From the NCBI GenBank assembly GCA_045132235.1, contig JBGURX010000038.1:16729-80728 (forward strand): 64,000 bases of DNA. Reading direction: 5' to 3'. The stretch comes from UBA1756 sp045132235 (lineage in GTDB: Bacteria > Bacteroidota > Bacteroidia > Bacteroidales > WCHB1-69). Position numbers and translations under genes: made by a program. Numbering within the stretch: position 1 is the stretch's first letter; each line of letters begins with the position of its first letter. The notes below the pieces were generated by a model. That model made no database searches and was not told the DNA's origin. It saw only the letters and a list, made by a program, of their open reading frames with translations. Below are positions 51,060 to 58,780 of this stretch, piece by piece.

Positions 51060-51317
51060 ATGAGCAAGAAAGAAAAACTAATCAAAAAACTACAATCACT
51101 TCCCAAAGATTTCACATACGCGGAATTAGAATCACTATTATCTCAGTTGGGATTTGTGATAGACAACAAGGGCAAAACATCCGGTTCTCGAATTCGTTTT
51201 TATAACAAAGAACTGAAAGTACAATACTTAGCCCACAAACCACATCCAACAAAAGTAATAAAAGAGATTGCATTAAAAGACATTCTATCATTTTTAGAAA
51301 ACAACAATTTAATATAA
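51060..51317 (+). CDS. hicA: HicA-family toxin
   Basis: Small basic protein of 85 residues related to HicA mRNA interferases, which cleave translated RNA through a double-stranded-RNA-binding-like fold. KKEKLIKKLQSLPKDFTYAELESLL and the SGSRIRFYN strand match the larger Bacteroidota form of the family. The usual GSHH catalytic His is absent, since residues 42-45 are G-S-R-I; a His pair occurs later in AHKPHPTK. Its stop overlaps the hicB start by one base. The DNA is AT-richer than its neighbours, which suggests recent acquisition. Confidence 0.85.
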   Translation: MSKKEKLIKKLQSLPKDFTYAELESLLSQLGFVIDNKGKTSGSRIRFYNKELKVQYLAHKPHPTKVIKEIALKDILSFLENNNLI

Positions 51318-51652
51318 TGGAAACACTGAATTACAAGGGATTTATCGGCAGCATAGAGGCCGACCTCAGCGACAACACGCTGTATGGGAAAGTGCTTGGT
51401 TTAGACAAGAGCACCCTTATCACCTACGAAGGGGCTACGCTTACAGAGCTGCAGGAAGACTTTCGCAACGCTGTGGATGACTACATCATCCATTGCAAAG
51501 AGAACGGAATTCCATTACATAAGTCGTACAGCGGCAGTTTCAATGTGCGCATTCCTGCTGAACTTCATGCGAAAATCGCCCTTACAGCACAATCCTCTGG
51601 CATGTCTCTCAATGCCTATATCCGAAAAATTCTTTCGGCGGCTGTGTTATAA
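51317..51652 (+). CDS. hicB: HicB-family antitoxin
   Basis: Antitoxin of 111 residues that should bind HicA and repress the operon. The partially degraded RNase H-like domain is at residues 1-70 (NYKGFIGSIEADLSDNTLYGKVLGL, then GATLTELQEDFRNAVDDYI). The C-terminal ribbon-helix-helix DNA-binding segment is FNVRIPAELHAKIALTAQSSGMSLNAYIRKIL. The one-base overlap with hicA supports coupled translation. Confidence 0.93.
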   Translation: METLNYKGFIGSIEADLSDNTLYGKVLGLDKSTLITYEGATLTELQEDFRNAVDDYIIHCKENGIPLHKSYSGSFNVRIPAELHAKIALTAQSSGMSLNAYIRKILSAAVL

Positions 51653-51689
51653 CGCGAAAGAAAACCGCCATCCAATTCAAAAAAATATT

Positions 51690-51697
51690 GTATTTTT
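51690..51697 (+). promoter_or_regulatory. -7 box of the peptide transporter gene
   Basis: TATTTTTG, 59 bases before the ATG at 51756. Confidence 0.6.
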
Positions 51698-51755
51698 GCG
51701 GGCTTATTATGAAATTCTAAATTCAATTTTATTATTCACTAAAAATTAAACATTT

Positions 51756-53435
51756 ATGAAACACTTATGGGAAACTAATGCGTCCTTGGTCATCTTGTGC
51801 GCCATTTTGATCGTCGTGATTCCCTTTTTGGCTTTCTACATTGTAAAAGCCAAGAAAGAGCATCCGAAAGGACTGGTGGCCGCCGCACTGAGTAACATGG
51901 GCGAGCGCTTCGGCTATTACATCATGAATGCCGTGCTAACCTTATTTCTTGTATCGAAATTTGGCCTGCCCAAAGAAATTGCGGGAATTATCTTTTCCGT
52001 TTTTTACTTCGGCATCTACATTCTGAGTTTGGTGGGCGGTATCATTGCCGACCGCACCCAGAAATACAACAGTACCATCCAATGGGGTGTAACGCTTATG
52101 GCTTTTGGATACATCGCTTTGGCCATACCCTTGTTCAGCAAAGAGGGCGGCTTGATTGTTGACCATAACGGCACTTGGTGGGCCATTCTTATTTTCACTT
52201 GCGTGGCCTTGCTGCTTATCGCCTTCGGTAACGGTCTGTTCAAAGGCAACTTACAGGCTCTGGTAGGACAGATGTACGACAATTTCGAAGCCGAAGCCGC
52301 CAAGAAAGGTCCCGAAGCCTTGGCCGAAGCCAAAGACAAGCGAGACAGCGGTTTCCAGATTTTCTACGTGTTCATCAACATCGGCGGTGTGATCGCTCCC
52401 TTCGTGGCTCCGTTGATCCGCACATGGTGGCTGAAAATCCACAACTTTGTCTATAACGCCGACATGCCCGCTTTGTGCCACCAGTACATTGCCGACGGTC
52501 AGGTTACCCAGAAATTCACCGAAACCATGAACAACTCGGTAATTGATCCGTCCCTGGTCACGAGCGCAACGCAATTCAGCTCCGACTATATCGATGTATA
52601 TAACACGGGTATCCACTATGCATTCATTGCATCAGCACTTGCCATGGTTATTTCACTCATCATTTTCTTTGCCAATAAAAAAGGCTTCCCGCAGCCCGCA
52701 AAAAAAGTTGCTGCCGAGACCGCTGGCTATACCGCTGAAGAGAAAAAGGCGATGGCAAAAGAGATCAAACAAAGACTTTATGCTCTCTTCGCTGTGTTGG
52801 GCATTGCCATTTTCTTCTGGTTGTCCTTCCACCAAAACACACAGTCACTGAAGTTCTTTGCAAGTGACTTCGTAAACACCTCCATGTTCCCCGCAGAAAT
52901 TTGGGATTCCATGAATCCTCTGTTTGTCATCATCCTGACCCCCCTTATCATGATTCTTTTTGCAGCTCTGGCTCGCAAAGGCAAACCGGTTTCCACTCCT
53001 CGCAAAATTGCCATCGGTATGGGAATAGCGGGCTGTGCATACCTGTTCTTGATGATTTTCTCCATCATGAAACACTATCCTTCAGGAAATGAATTCACCA
53101 ATATGGATGCCGCTGCAATGGCTCAAGAGGGTCTGGCCAAAGCCGCTCCGTGGGTAATGATTGTTACTTACTTCTTCCTGACTGTGGCCGAGCTGTTCAT
53201 CTCCCCGCTGGGACTTTCATTTGTGTCGAAGGTGGCTCCGAAGCATCTGCAGGGTATCTGCCAGGGCTTGTGGCTGGGTGCCACTGCCATCGGCAACCTG
53301 TTCATCTTTGTTGGAACCGTCATGCTCAACGCTTGGCCCATCTGGCAGTGCTGGGGCGTGTTCCTCGCCATCTGCTTGGTATCCATGACCGTCATGCTCG
53401 GCATGGTGAAGTGGCTTGAAAAGATCACCAAATAG
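51756..53435 (+). CDS. POT/PTR2-family proton-dependent peptide transporter
   Basis: Inner-membrane symporter of 559 residues with about 14 hydrophobic helices, expected to import di- and tripeptides. PTR2 signatures are present: GGIIADRTQKYNSTIQWG and FQIFYVFINIGGVIAPFVAP. The proton-coupling motif ExxERFxYY reads N-M-G-E-R-F-G-Y-Y at residues 47-55, so the second Glu (50) and Arg (51) are kept but the first Glu is Asn47. This may alter coupling. A long loop with DNFEAEAAKKGPEALAEAK follows helix 5. A strong terminator follows the gene. Confidence 0.92.
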   Translation: MKHLWETNASLVILCAILIVVIPFLAFYIVKAKKEHPKGLVAAALSNMGERFGYYIMNAVLTLFLVSKFGLPKEIAGIIFSVFYFGIYILSLVGGIIADRTQKYNSTIQWGVTLMAFGYIALAIPLFSKEGGLIVDHNGTWWAILIFTCVALLLIAFGNGLFKGNLQALVGQMYDNFEAEAAKKGPEALAEAKDKRDSGFQIFYVFINIGGVIAPFVAPLIRTWWLKIHNFVYNADMPALCHQYIADGQVTQKFTETMNNSVIDPSLVTSATQFSSDYIDVYNTGIHYAFIASALAMVISLIIFFANKKGFPQPAKKVAAETAGYTAEEKKAMAKEIKQRLYALFAVLGIAIFFWLSFHQNTQSLKFFASDFVNTSMFPAEIWDSMNPLFVIILTPLIMILFAALARKGKPVSTPRKIAIGMGIAGCAYLFLMIFSIMKHYPSGNEFTNMDAAAMAQEGLAKAAPWVMIVTYFFLTVAELFISPLGLSFVSKVAPKHLQGICQGLWLGATAIGNLFIFVGTVMLNAWPIWQCWGVFLAICLVSMTVMLGMVKWLEKITK

Positions 53436-53458
53436 CAGCCATTCAATCATTCTCAATA

Positions 53459-53488
53459 AAAAAGGATGACCGTTCGGTCATCCTTTTT
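53459..53488 (+). terminator. Intrinsic terminator after the peptide transporter
   Basis: AAAAAGGATGACC and its exact complement flank a 4-base loop; the A and T ends make it able to work in both directions. Confidence 0.9.
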
Positions 53489-53523
53489 GGTTTTGTGCGC
53501 TGACTCAGAAAAAAAATTGCGGA

Positions 53524-53801
53524 GATTCCGCCGCCGCTGCGCGCGCGGCGGAATGGTGCGGGGCACACAAAAAAATCATGCGGAGGAGATTCCGCCGCCG
53601 CTGCGCGCGCGGCGGAATGATGCGCTGACTCAGAAAAAACACGTGGAGATTCCGCCGCCGCTGCGCGCGCGGCGGAATGGTGCGCTGACTCAGAAAAAAA
53701 ACACGTGGAGATTCCGCCGCCGCTGCGCGCGCGGCGGAATGGTGTGCTGACTCCGAAAAAAACACGTGGAGATTCCGCCGCCGCTGCGCGCGCGGCGGAA
53801 T
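53524..53801. repeat. REP-like palindrome array, five copies
   Basis: Five near-identical 30-base elements, ATTCCGCCGC-N10-GCGGCGGAAT, start one base after 53524, 53588, 53648, 53710 and 53771 (spacing 60-64). They are separated by GTGCGCTGACTCAGAAAAAA-type linkers. Each can form a hairpin. Open frames that cross the array are by-products of the repeat. Confidence 0.92.
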
Positions 53802-53827
53802 GGTGACGACAACATGATTAAAACAAT

Positions 53828-53857
53828 GGTAGAGGCGGTGGCTGCACCGCCTCTACC
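53828..53857. terminator. 13-bp perfect hairpin, probable bidirectional terminator
   Basis: GGTAGAGGCGGTG-GCTG-CACCGCCTCTACC, with T-rich DNA on both sides, lies between the transporter and the convergent NlpC/P60 gene. Confidence 0.75.
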
Positions 53858-53889
53858 TGTTTTGTTTTAATCGAATCGCCAGCGTCACC

Positions 53890-53920
53890 ATTCCGTTGCG
53901 AACGCAGTGAGCAACGGAAT
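53890..53920. repeat. REP-like palindrome, single copy
   Basis: ATTCCGTTGC-N11-GCAACGGAAT has the same architecture as the arrays at 53524 and 58562, with TTG in place of CCG. It sits 5 bases after the NlpC/P60 stop codon. Confidence 0.8.
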
Positions 53921-53925
53921 CCCCG

Positions 53926-54876
53926 TTATTTCACCCGCAGCGTCTTGCCTTCACGCAGGAAGGTGGAACGCCCCATATTGTTGAGCTTCTGCAATTTGGA
54001 GACGGTGGTATGGTACTTGGCGGCGATGGAGCCGAGGGTTTCGCCAGCCTTGATCTTGTGATACACGGGCTTGGGGGCGGGCTGGGCTGCCGGCGTTGAA
54101 GAGGCTGCCGTGTGGGTGCCGCTCTTGTAGATTTTCAGCTGCTGTCCGATGCTGAGCTTGTCGGGCGAGGGCAGGTTGTTCCACCGCTGTATTTCGGCCA
54201 CGGTGACGCCGTATTTCTTGGAGATGGCATAGAGCGTTTCTCCCTGCTGCACGCGATGCACGAGGCAGGTGGTGTCGGGCTTCGCAGCGGGAGCGGCGGC
54301 GACCGTGTCGGCAGCAGCAACGGCAACGGTGTCGGGCTCGAACACCACCGGCACACGGGAGGTGGTGTCGTCGGCACACTCGAAGATGCGGCGCGTGCCA
54401 CAGAAGGTCTTGGCATACCAGTTGCTCTCCAAACGGTCGATTTTCACGCCCGTTTTATAGGTGGAGGCGTGGATGAAGGTGACATTTCCGGCCGAGTCCA
54501 CCTCGGTGACCAAGCCGACATGCCCCACACAGTGGCTGCGGTAGAAGAAGACGAGGTCGCCGGGACGTATGTCCTTGCGTTCCACCTTCTTGCCCACCTT
54601 GAACTGCGTGACCGAACCGTGCGGCAGGTCGATGCCGAACTGCTTGTACACCCACATGGTAAAGCCCGAGCAGTCGAACGAGTTGGGACCGCTGCCGGCA
54701 CGGGTGTAAGGCTTCCCCTTCTTGGTGAGCGCCAGCTGCACCAGCGAGTCAATTTTGCTGCACGACGGGATGTCAATGCACTGTCCCGCCGCAGGCCGCA
54801 CCAGATTCTGCGCGACAAGCGCATTCCCCAAAAGGAGAAAAACAGGTATCAAAAAGAGAGTATGAAGGCAACGCAT
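53926..54876 (-). CDS. NlpC/P60 peptidoglycan hydrolase with two LysM domains
   Basis: Secreted or periplasmic endopeptidase of 316 residues that should cleave peptide stems of peptidoglycan. A signal peptide covers residues 1-22 (ending LVA). The NlpC/P60 domain (about 40-160) has the nucleophile Cys69 in FDCSGF, His119 in GHVGLV and His136 in FIHAS. Two LysM motifs follow, HRVQQGETLYAISKKYGV and HKIKAGETLGSIAAKYHTT, joined by Pro/Ala-rich linkers. It is the last gene of a minus-strand run with dNK, folK and a zinc peptidase. Confidence 0.95.
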   Translation of the reverse strand: MRCLHTLFLIPVFLLLGNALVAQNLVRPAAGQCIDIPSCSKIDSLVQLALTKKGKPYTRAGSGPNSFDCSGFTMWVYKQFGIDLPHGSVTQFKVGKKVERKDIRPGDLVFFYRSHCVGHVGLVTEVDSAGNVTFIHASTYKTGVKIDRLESNWYAKTFCGTRRIFECADDTTSRVPVVFEPDTVAVAAADTVAAAPAAKPDTTCLVHRVQQGETLYAISKKYGVTVAEIQRWNNLPSPDKLSIGQQLKIYKSGTHTAASSTPAAQPAPKPVYHKIKAGETLGSIAAKYHTTVSKLQKLNNMGRSTFLREGKTLRVK

Positions 54877-54903
54877 GGAATTCTACTATATATATATGTA
54901 AGA

Positions 54904-55560
54904 CTATAAGGCCAACAGCCCCTCCTCACGGGGCAGCACCGTGGTGATACCATTCTTGAAATCTCTGTCCAACAATGATTTAAGATATTCATAATGGGCA
55001 GGATGACGCACAAAGTCCAGCTCATGGGTATCCACAATCACGATGGGCATGCTGGTGATGTGGTTGAGATAATTCATGTATGACCCTTGTATATCTTGCA
55101 GATAATCAGGGGAGATATCCTGCTCGAAGTCGCGGCCGCGGTGGGCGATGTTCTTCAGCAGGTGCTCCACATCGTTGTGGAGGTAGAAGATGATGTCGGG
55201 TTTGGGAAGATAGGCGGAGATGATGTCGTAAACTTTGATATAGAGATTGTACTCATCGCCCTGCAGGTTGTTTTTGGCGAAGATGTAGCACTTGTCGATG
55301 AAGTAGTCGGAGATGACGAGGTCGGTGAAGAGGTCACGTTTCGAGAGAAGGGTTTTGAGCTGCTGGTAGCGGTCGGTGAGGAACGACATTTCGAGGGGGA
55401 AGGCGTAGTGTTCGGGTTCTTTGTAGAACTTGGCGAGGAAGGGGTTGTCGATGAAACGCTCCAGCACCAGCTGGGCGTTCAGCTCGGCGGAGAGTTTCTC
55501 GGCGAGGGTGGTCTTGCCGGCTCCGATACATCCTTCTATCGTAACGTAGTTGTATTTCAT
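54904..55560 (-). CDS. Deoxynucleoside kinase (dAK/dGK type)
   Basis: Phosphorylates salvaged deoxynucleosides at the 5' position. The 218-residue protein has the P-loop GCIGAGKTT near the start, ERFIDNPFLAKFY with the Glu-Arg pair, and FLTDRYQQLK, all typical of the human dCK/dGK-like family. The specific base preference cannot be read from the sequence. The ATG overlaps the folK stop by four bases (ATGA), so translation is coupled. Confidence 0.92.
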   Translation of the reverse strand: MKYNYVTIEGCIGAGKTTLAEKLSAELNAQLVLERFIDNPFLAKFYKEPEHYAFPLEMSFLTDRYQQLKTLLSKRDLFTDLVISDYFIDKCYIFAKNNLQGDEYNLYIKVYDIISAYLPKPDIIFYLHNDVEHLLKNIAHRGRDFEQDISPDYLQDIQGSYMNYLNHITSMPIVIVDTHELDFVRHPAHYEYLKSLLDRDFKNGITTVLPREEGLLAL

Positions 55561-56054
55561 AATTTCTGATTTTCTTTTGTAGAAAGGTCGTCCAGCATTT
55601 TCTGGAAAGAGCGTTCGAAAGGTTCAAAGACAGTGTCGCCATAAAGCTCGGCAAGCAGCACGAGCACGAAGGCGCGCTGCGGGGTGCCCGGGTGCGGCAG
55701 GGTGAGTTTCTCCCCTTCCCTACGCTCGCCCTCGACCCACAGCAGGTCGATGTCGATGGGGCGGTCGTGGTAGACGGGGCGGCCCTGTGCGTCGCGGCCC
55801 GATTTCTCGGTGCGACCGAGGTCGTGTTCTATCTGCTGGGTGGTGTCGAGGAGCTGCTCAGGCGAAAGGCCGGTATGCACCTCCAGCACCTGGTTGAGGA
55901 ACGGGGTGGACTGGAAGCCCCACGACTCCGACTCGCGCACGGAGGAGGCACGCACGATGTTCCCCACGCGCTGCGACAATTCCCGTCCGGCACGCTCGAT
56001 AAAGGAGCGGCGGTCGGACATATTGCTACCCAACGACAGGACGGCTCTTTTCAT
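55557..56054 (-). CDS. folK: 2-amino-4-hydroxy-6-hydroxymethyldihydropteridine pyrophosphokinase
   Basis: Transfers pyrophosphate from ATP to the pterin in folate synthesis. The 165-residue protein starts KRAVLSLGSNMSDR and has the signature RPIDIDLLW followed by PHPGTPQRAFVL. The start at 56054 is chosen from the conserved N-terminus. It overlaps both the zinc-peptidase gene upstream and the kinase gene downstream by four bases each. Confidence 0.95.
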   Translation of the reverse strand: MKRAVLSLGSNMSDRRSFIERAGRELSQRVGNIVRASSVRESESWGFQSTPFLNQVLEVHTGLSPEQLLDTTQQIEHDLGRTEKSGRDAQGRPVYHDRPIDIDLLWVEGERREGEKLTLPHPGTPQRAFVLVLLAELYGDTVFEPFERSFQKMLDDLSTKENQKL

Positions 56055-56761
56055 CGGCGGGTGAAGATGGAGATATAGTACAACAGAGTGGCCAATGAGG
56101 CGAGGGCGGCCACCACGTAGGTGCGGGCGGCCCATTTCAGGGCATCCTTGGCATCGCGGTGCATGGCATCATTCACCAGTCCGCTGGTTTCCAGCCAGCT
56201 GAGGGCGCGCGCGGAGGCGTTGTACTCCACCGGCAAGGTCACAAAGGTGAAGATGGTGGTGAGCCCATAGAGCGCCACACCGATCAGCGTCACAATATAA
56301 CCGATATTCATATAGTTTACAGAGCCATCTTCCGGGTTATGCAAAAAGGAGAGCAGCAGCAGACCGCCAAGGATGAGCCAGGTGGAGAGGGTGCCGCCGA
56401 TGTTGGCGAGGGGCACCATGGCGGAGCGGAAGCCCAGCCAGTGGTAGGCCTCCTGATGCTGCACGGCATGTCCGCACTCGTGGGCGGCCACCGCGGCGGC
56501 GGCCACGTTGCTGCCGTTGTACACATCCTCGCTGAGGTTGAGCGTCTTGTTGGTCGGGTTGTAATGGTCGGTGAGTTTTCCCTTGATGCACTGCACCTGC
56601 ACGTCATAGATGCCGTGCTCATGGAGCATCTTTTCCGCAATCTCGCGGCCGGTGAGGCCGGAGGGAAGGAATTCTTTCGAATATTTGCGGACTTTCGATT
56701 TCAAACGGGCCTGCACGATGAGGCTCAGAATCATGAAGAAGCCAAAAATCAACCAGTACAT
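56051..56761 (-). CDS. Membrane zinc metallopeptidase (YugP-type)
   Basis: Membrane protein of 236 residues with an N-terminal helix (1-18), the zinc motif HECGHAVQHQ at about residue 113, and three or four further helices. The segment NLSEDVYNGSNVAAAAVAAHECGH and the length match the YugP/DUF zinc peptidase family (PF04298). Substrates are unknown; membrane-protein quality control is a guess. The gene is first in the minus-strand run leading to folK, dNK and NlpC/P60, with a -7 box 60 bases upstream. Confidence 0.9.
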   Translation of the reverse strand: MYWLIFGFFMILSLIVQARLKSKVRKYSKEFLPSGLTGREIAEKMLHEHGIYDVQVQCIKGKLTDHYNPTNKTLNLSEDVYNGSNVAAAAVAAHECGHAVQHQEAYHWLGFRSAMVPLANIGGTLSTWLILGGLLLLSFLHNPEDGSVNYMNIGYIVTLIGVALYGLTTIFTFVTLPVEYNASARALSWLETSGLVNDAMHRDAKDALKWAARTYVVAALASLATLLYYISIFTRR

Positions 56762-56820
56762 TTCTCTATAATTAAAAGTTTATCATTTTTATAAAAACAA
56801 AAACAGCGCAAAAAAGTTTG

Positions 56821-56828
56821 CAAAGATA
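56821..56828 (-). promoter_or_regulatory. -7 box of the zinc peptidase-folK-dNK-NlpC operon
   Basis: TATCTTTG on the minus strand, 60 bases before the ATG at 56761. Confidence 0.65.
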
Positions 56829-56912
56829 CATATTTTTTACCAGCCATCCAAAAGAAGAAAAAATATTCAGAAAGATTTGAAAAGAAGGTGAGAAAATATG
56901 GAAAAATAATGT

Positions 56913-56920
56913 AAATTTGC
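56913..56920 (+). promoter_or_regulatory. -7 box of the CoA-transferase gene
   Basis: TAAATTTG followed by CAGCC, 69 bases before the ATG at 56989. Confidence 0.65.
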
Positions 56921-56988
56921 AGCCTTAATTCTGCATAGCGGGATATAGAACGAAGAATAAACAATAACAATATAAAAATCAAAGCACA

Positions 56989-57660
56989 ATGAAAAAAGCT
57001 ATCACTGCAAAAGAGGCTGCCGCCATGGTAAAAGACGGCATGACCATTATGGTAGGCGGATTTCTGGCCGCCGGTTCTCCCAACCGCGTCATCGAGGCAA
57101 TTGCTGAAGGCCCTGCCAAGGACCTGACCATCATCTGCAACGACGCTGGCTATCCCGACAAGGAGACCAGCAAGGGCAAGGAGCTGGGCTGCGGTCTGCT
57201 GATTGCTGCCGGCAAGGTGAAGAAACTCATCGCCTCGCACATCGGCACCAACCCGAAAGCCATCGAAGGCCTCAACAACAAGACTCTCGAAATCCAATTC
57301 GTTCCGCAGGGCTCACTGGCGGAGAAAGTGCGTGCCGGCGGCGCAGGCCTCGGCGGCGTGCTCACCCCCACCGGCCTCGGCACCATCATGGAAGAGGGCA
57401 AGGAGAAAGTGACCGTTGACGGCAAGGAGTATTTGCTGGAGAAACCCCTCCATGCTGACATCGCCCTTATCGGCGCATCATTGGCCGACGAAAGCGGCAA
57501 CCTCGTCTATAGAGGCACCACCAACAACTTCAACCCCATGATGGCCACCGCCGCTGACCTCGTCATCGCAGAGGCCAAGGAGATCGTGCCCGTGGGCGAC
57601 ATCAAACCTGAGCAGGTACACACCCCCGCCCTGTTCGTCGATTATCTCGTACAGGCTTAA
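56989..57660 (+). CDS. 3-oxoacid/acetate CoA-transferase subunit A, without a partner gene
   Basis: Alpha subunit of a two-subunit family I CoA-transferase, which swaps CoA between acyl-CoA and a carboxylate such as acetate or acetoacetate. The 223-residue protein has the start AKEAAAMVKDGMTIMVGGF, GSPNRVI, LGCGLLIAAGKVKKLIASHIG and GGVLTPTGLGT, as in AtoD/ScoA. The catalytic Glu lies in the beta subunit, which normally follows at once, but kdsA follows instead. The beta gene is therefore encoded elsewhere or the gene is a remnant. The reading frame is intact and has its own promoter, which favours the first. Confidence 0.9.
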   Translation: MKKAITAKEAAAMVKDGMTIMVGGFLAAGSPNRVIEAIAEGPAKDLTIICNDAGYPDKETSKGKELGCGLLIAAGKVKKLIASHIGTNPKAIEGLNNKTLEIQFVPQGSLAEKVRAGGAGLGGVLTPTGLGTIMEEGKEKVTVDGKEYLLEKPLHADIALIGASLADESGNLVYRGTTNNFNPMMATAADLVIAEAKEIVPVGDIKPEQVHTPALFVDYLVQA

Positions 57661-57668
57661 TCAATCCC

Positions 57669-57690
57669 GTGGAGGGCGATTGCTCTCCAC
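57669..57690 (+). terminator. Weak hairpin after the CoA-transferase gene
   Basis: GTGGAG...CTCCAC with inner GC pairs, 9 bases after the stop; followed by a short T-containing stretch. Confidence 0.5.
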
Positions 57691-57710
57691 TGATTCATCA
57701 TTTTAAAATA

Positions 57711-57736
57711 TAGGGGCGATGTACACATCGCCCCTA
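57711..57736. repeat. Hairpin repeat TAGGGGCGATGT/ACATCGCCCCTA
   Basis: A perfect 12-base inverted repeat with a 2-base centre, 12 bases before the kdsA ATG. It resembles the other GGCG-type hairpins at 53828, 58757 and 63557 and could affect kdsA translation. Confidence 0.75.
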
Positions 57737-57748
57737 CAATATTCAACC

Positions 57749-58555
57749 ATGATCCCTTACTCCTCACTGATACACCCCGCCGGCAACTTCTTTGTTATTG
57801 CCGGTCCCTGTGTGGTGGAAAACCGCGACATCACCTTTGCCGTGGCCGAACACGCTGCCAAGGTGTGCCAACGGCTCGACATTCCCTTCTTCTTCAAAGC
57901 CTCGTACCGCAAGGCCAACCGTTCCTCGCTCCGATCCTTCACCGGCATCGGCGACGAGGCCGCGCTGAGCATCCTTGCCGACGTGAAGAAACAGCTGGGA
58001 TTGCCCATCGTCACCGACATCCACACTGAGGAGGAGGCCGCCATGGCCGCCGAGGTGGCCGACATCATCCAGATTCCAGCGTTCCTGTGCCGACAGACCT
58101 CGCTGTTGGTGGCGGCGGCGCAGACGGGTAGAATCGTGAACATCAAGAAGGGCCAGTTTTTGTCGCCCGAGGCGATGCGCTTTGCCGTGGAGAAGGTGCG
58201 CGACGCCGGCAACCCGAAGGTGATGCTCACCGAGCGCGGCACCACCTTCGGCTATCAGGACCTAGTGGTGGACTTCCGTGGGGTGAAGGCCATGCAGGAA
58301 AATCAGTGCCCGGTGGTGCTCGACTGCACCCACTCGCTGCAGCAGCCCAACCAGCCGGCCGGCGTCACCGGCGGGCATCCCGAACTCATCGAGACCATCG
58401 CACGGGCCGGCGTGGCCGTCGGCTTCGACGGGCTTTTCCTCGAAACCCATCCCGACCCCGCCAAAGCCCTGTCGGACGGTGCCAACATGCTGCCGCTGGA
58501 CCAGCTGGAGGCATTGCTCACCGGACTGGTCAGGATCAGAAGGGCTATTCTGTAG
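57749..58555 (+). CDS. kdsA: 3-deoxy-8-phosphooctulonate synthase
   Basis: Condenses phosphoenolpyruvate with arabinose-5-phosphate to Kdo-8-phosphate for lipopolysaccharide. The ATG at 57749 is used because an earlier in-frame ATG (57719) lies inside the hairpin repeat. The 268-residue TIM barrel shows FVIAGPCVVEN, FFKASYRKANRSS, PIVTDIHTEEEA, IPAFLCRQT, VNIKKGQFLSPE and LTERGTTFGY. The Cys in IPAFLCRQTSLL is not diagnostic alone for metal use. A REP-like array follows the stop by 6 bases. Confidence 0.96.
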   Translation: MIPYSSLIHPAGNFFVIAGPCVVENRDITFAVAEHAAKVCQRLDIPFFFKASYRKANRSSLRSFTGIGDEAALSILADVKKQLGLPIVTDIHTEEEAAMAAEVADIIQIPAFLCRQTSLLVAAAQTGRIVNIKKGQFLSPEAMRFAVEKVRDAGNPKVMLTERGTTFGYQDLVVDFRGVKAMQENQCPVVLDCTHSLQQPNQPAGVTGGHPELIETIARAGVAVGFDGLFLETHPDPAKALSDGANMLPLDQLEALLTGLVRIRRAIL

Positions 58556-58561
58556 GAGGAG

Positions 58562-58724
58562 ATTCCGCCGCTCGCTGCGCTCGCAGGCGGAATGGTGCGG
58601 GGCGCACAAAAAAATCATGCGGATGGGATTCCGCCGCTCGCTGCGCTCGCAGGCGGAATGGTGCGGGGCGCACAAAAAATCATGCGGATGGGATTCCGCC
58701 GCTCGCTACGCTCGCAGGCGGAAT
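58562..58724. repeat. REP-like palindrome array, three copies
   Basis: Three 32-base elements ATTCCGCC-GCTCGCTGCGCTCGCA-GGCGGAAT start at 58562, 58628 and 58693. Spacers of the GGTGCGGGGCGCACAAAAAA type are nearly identical, so the repeat unit is about 65 bases. Confidence 0.92.
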
Positions 58725-58745
58725 GGTGCGGGGCATAAACGATAA

Positions 58746-58774
58746 ATAAAAAAAAAGACGCGATGCATCGCGTC
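58746..58774 (-). terminator. Intrinsic terminator of the PNGase F-like gene
   Basis: The palindrome GACGCGATGCATCGCGTC (58757-58774) on the minus strand is followed by a run of T and lies 6 bases after the stop at 58781. Confidence 0.85.
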
Positions 58775-58780
58775 TCTACA

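Noticed and set aside
53466..53765. Open frames across the palindrome array
   Set aside because: They result from the stop-free GC-rich repeat unit; the product is a tandem copy of the repeat.
53524..58724. CRISPR-like appearance of the two palindrome arrays
   Set aside because: The repeats are palindromic, the spacers are nearly identical to each other, and no cas gene is present.
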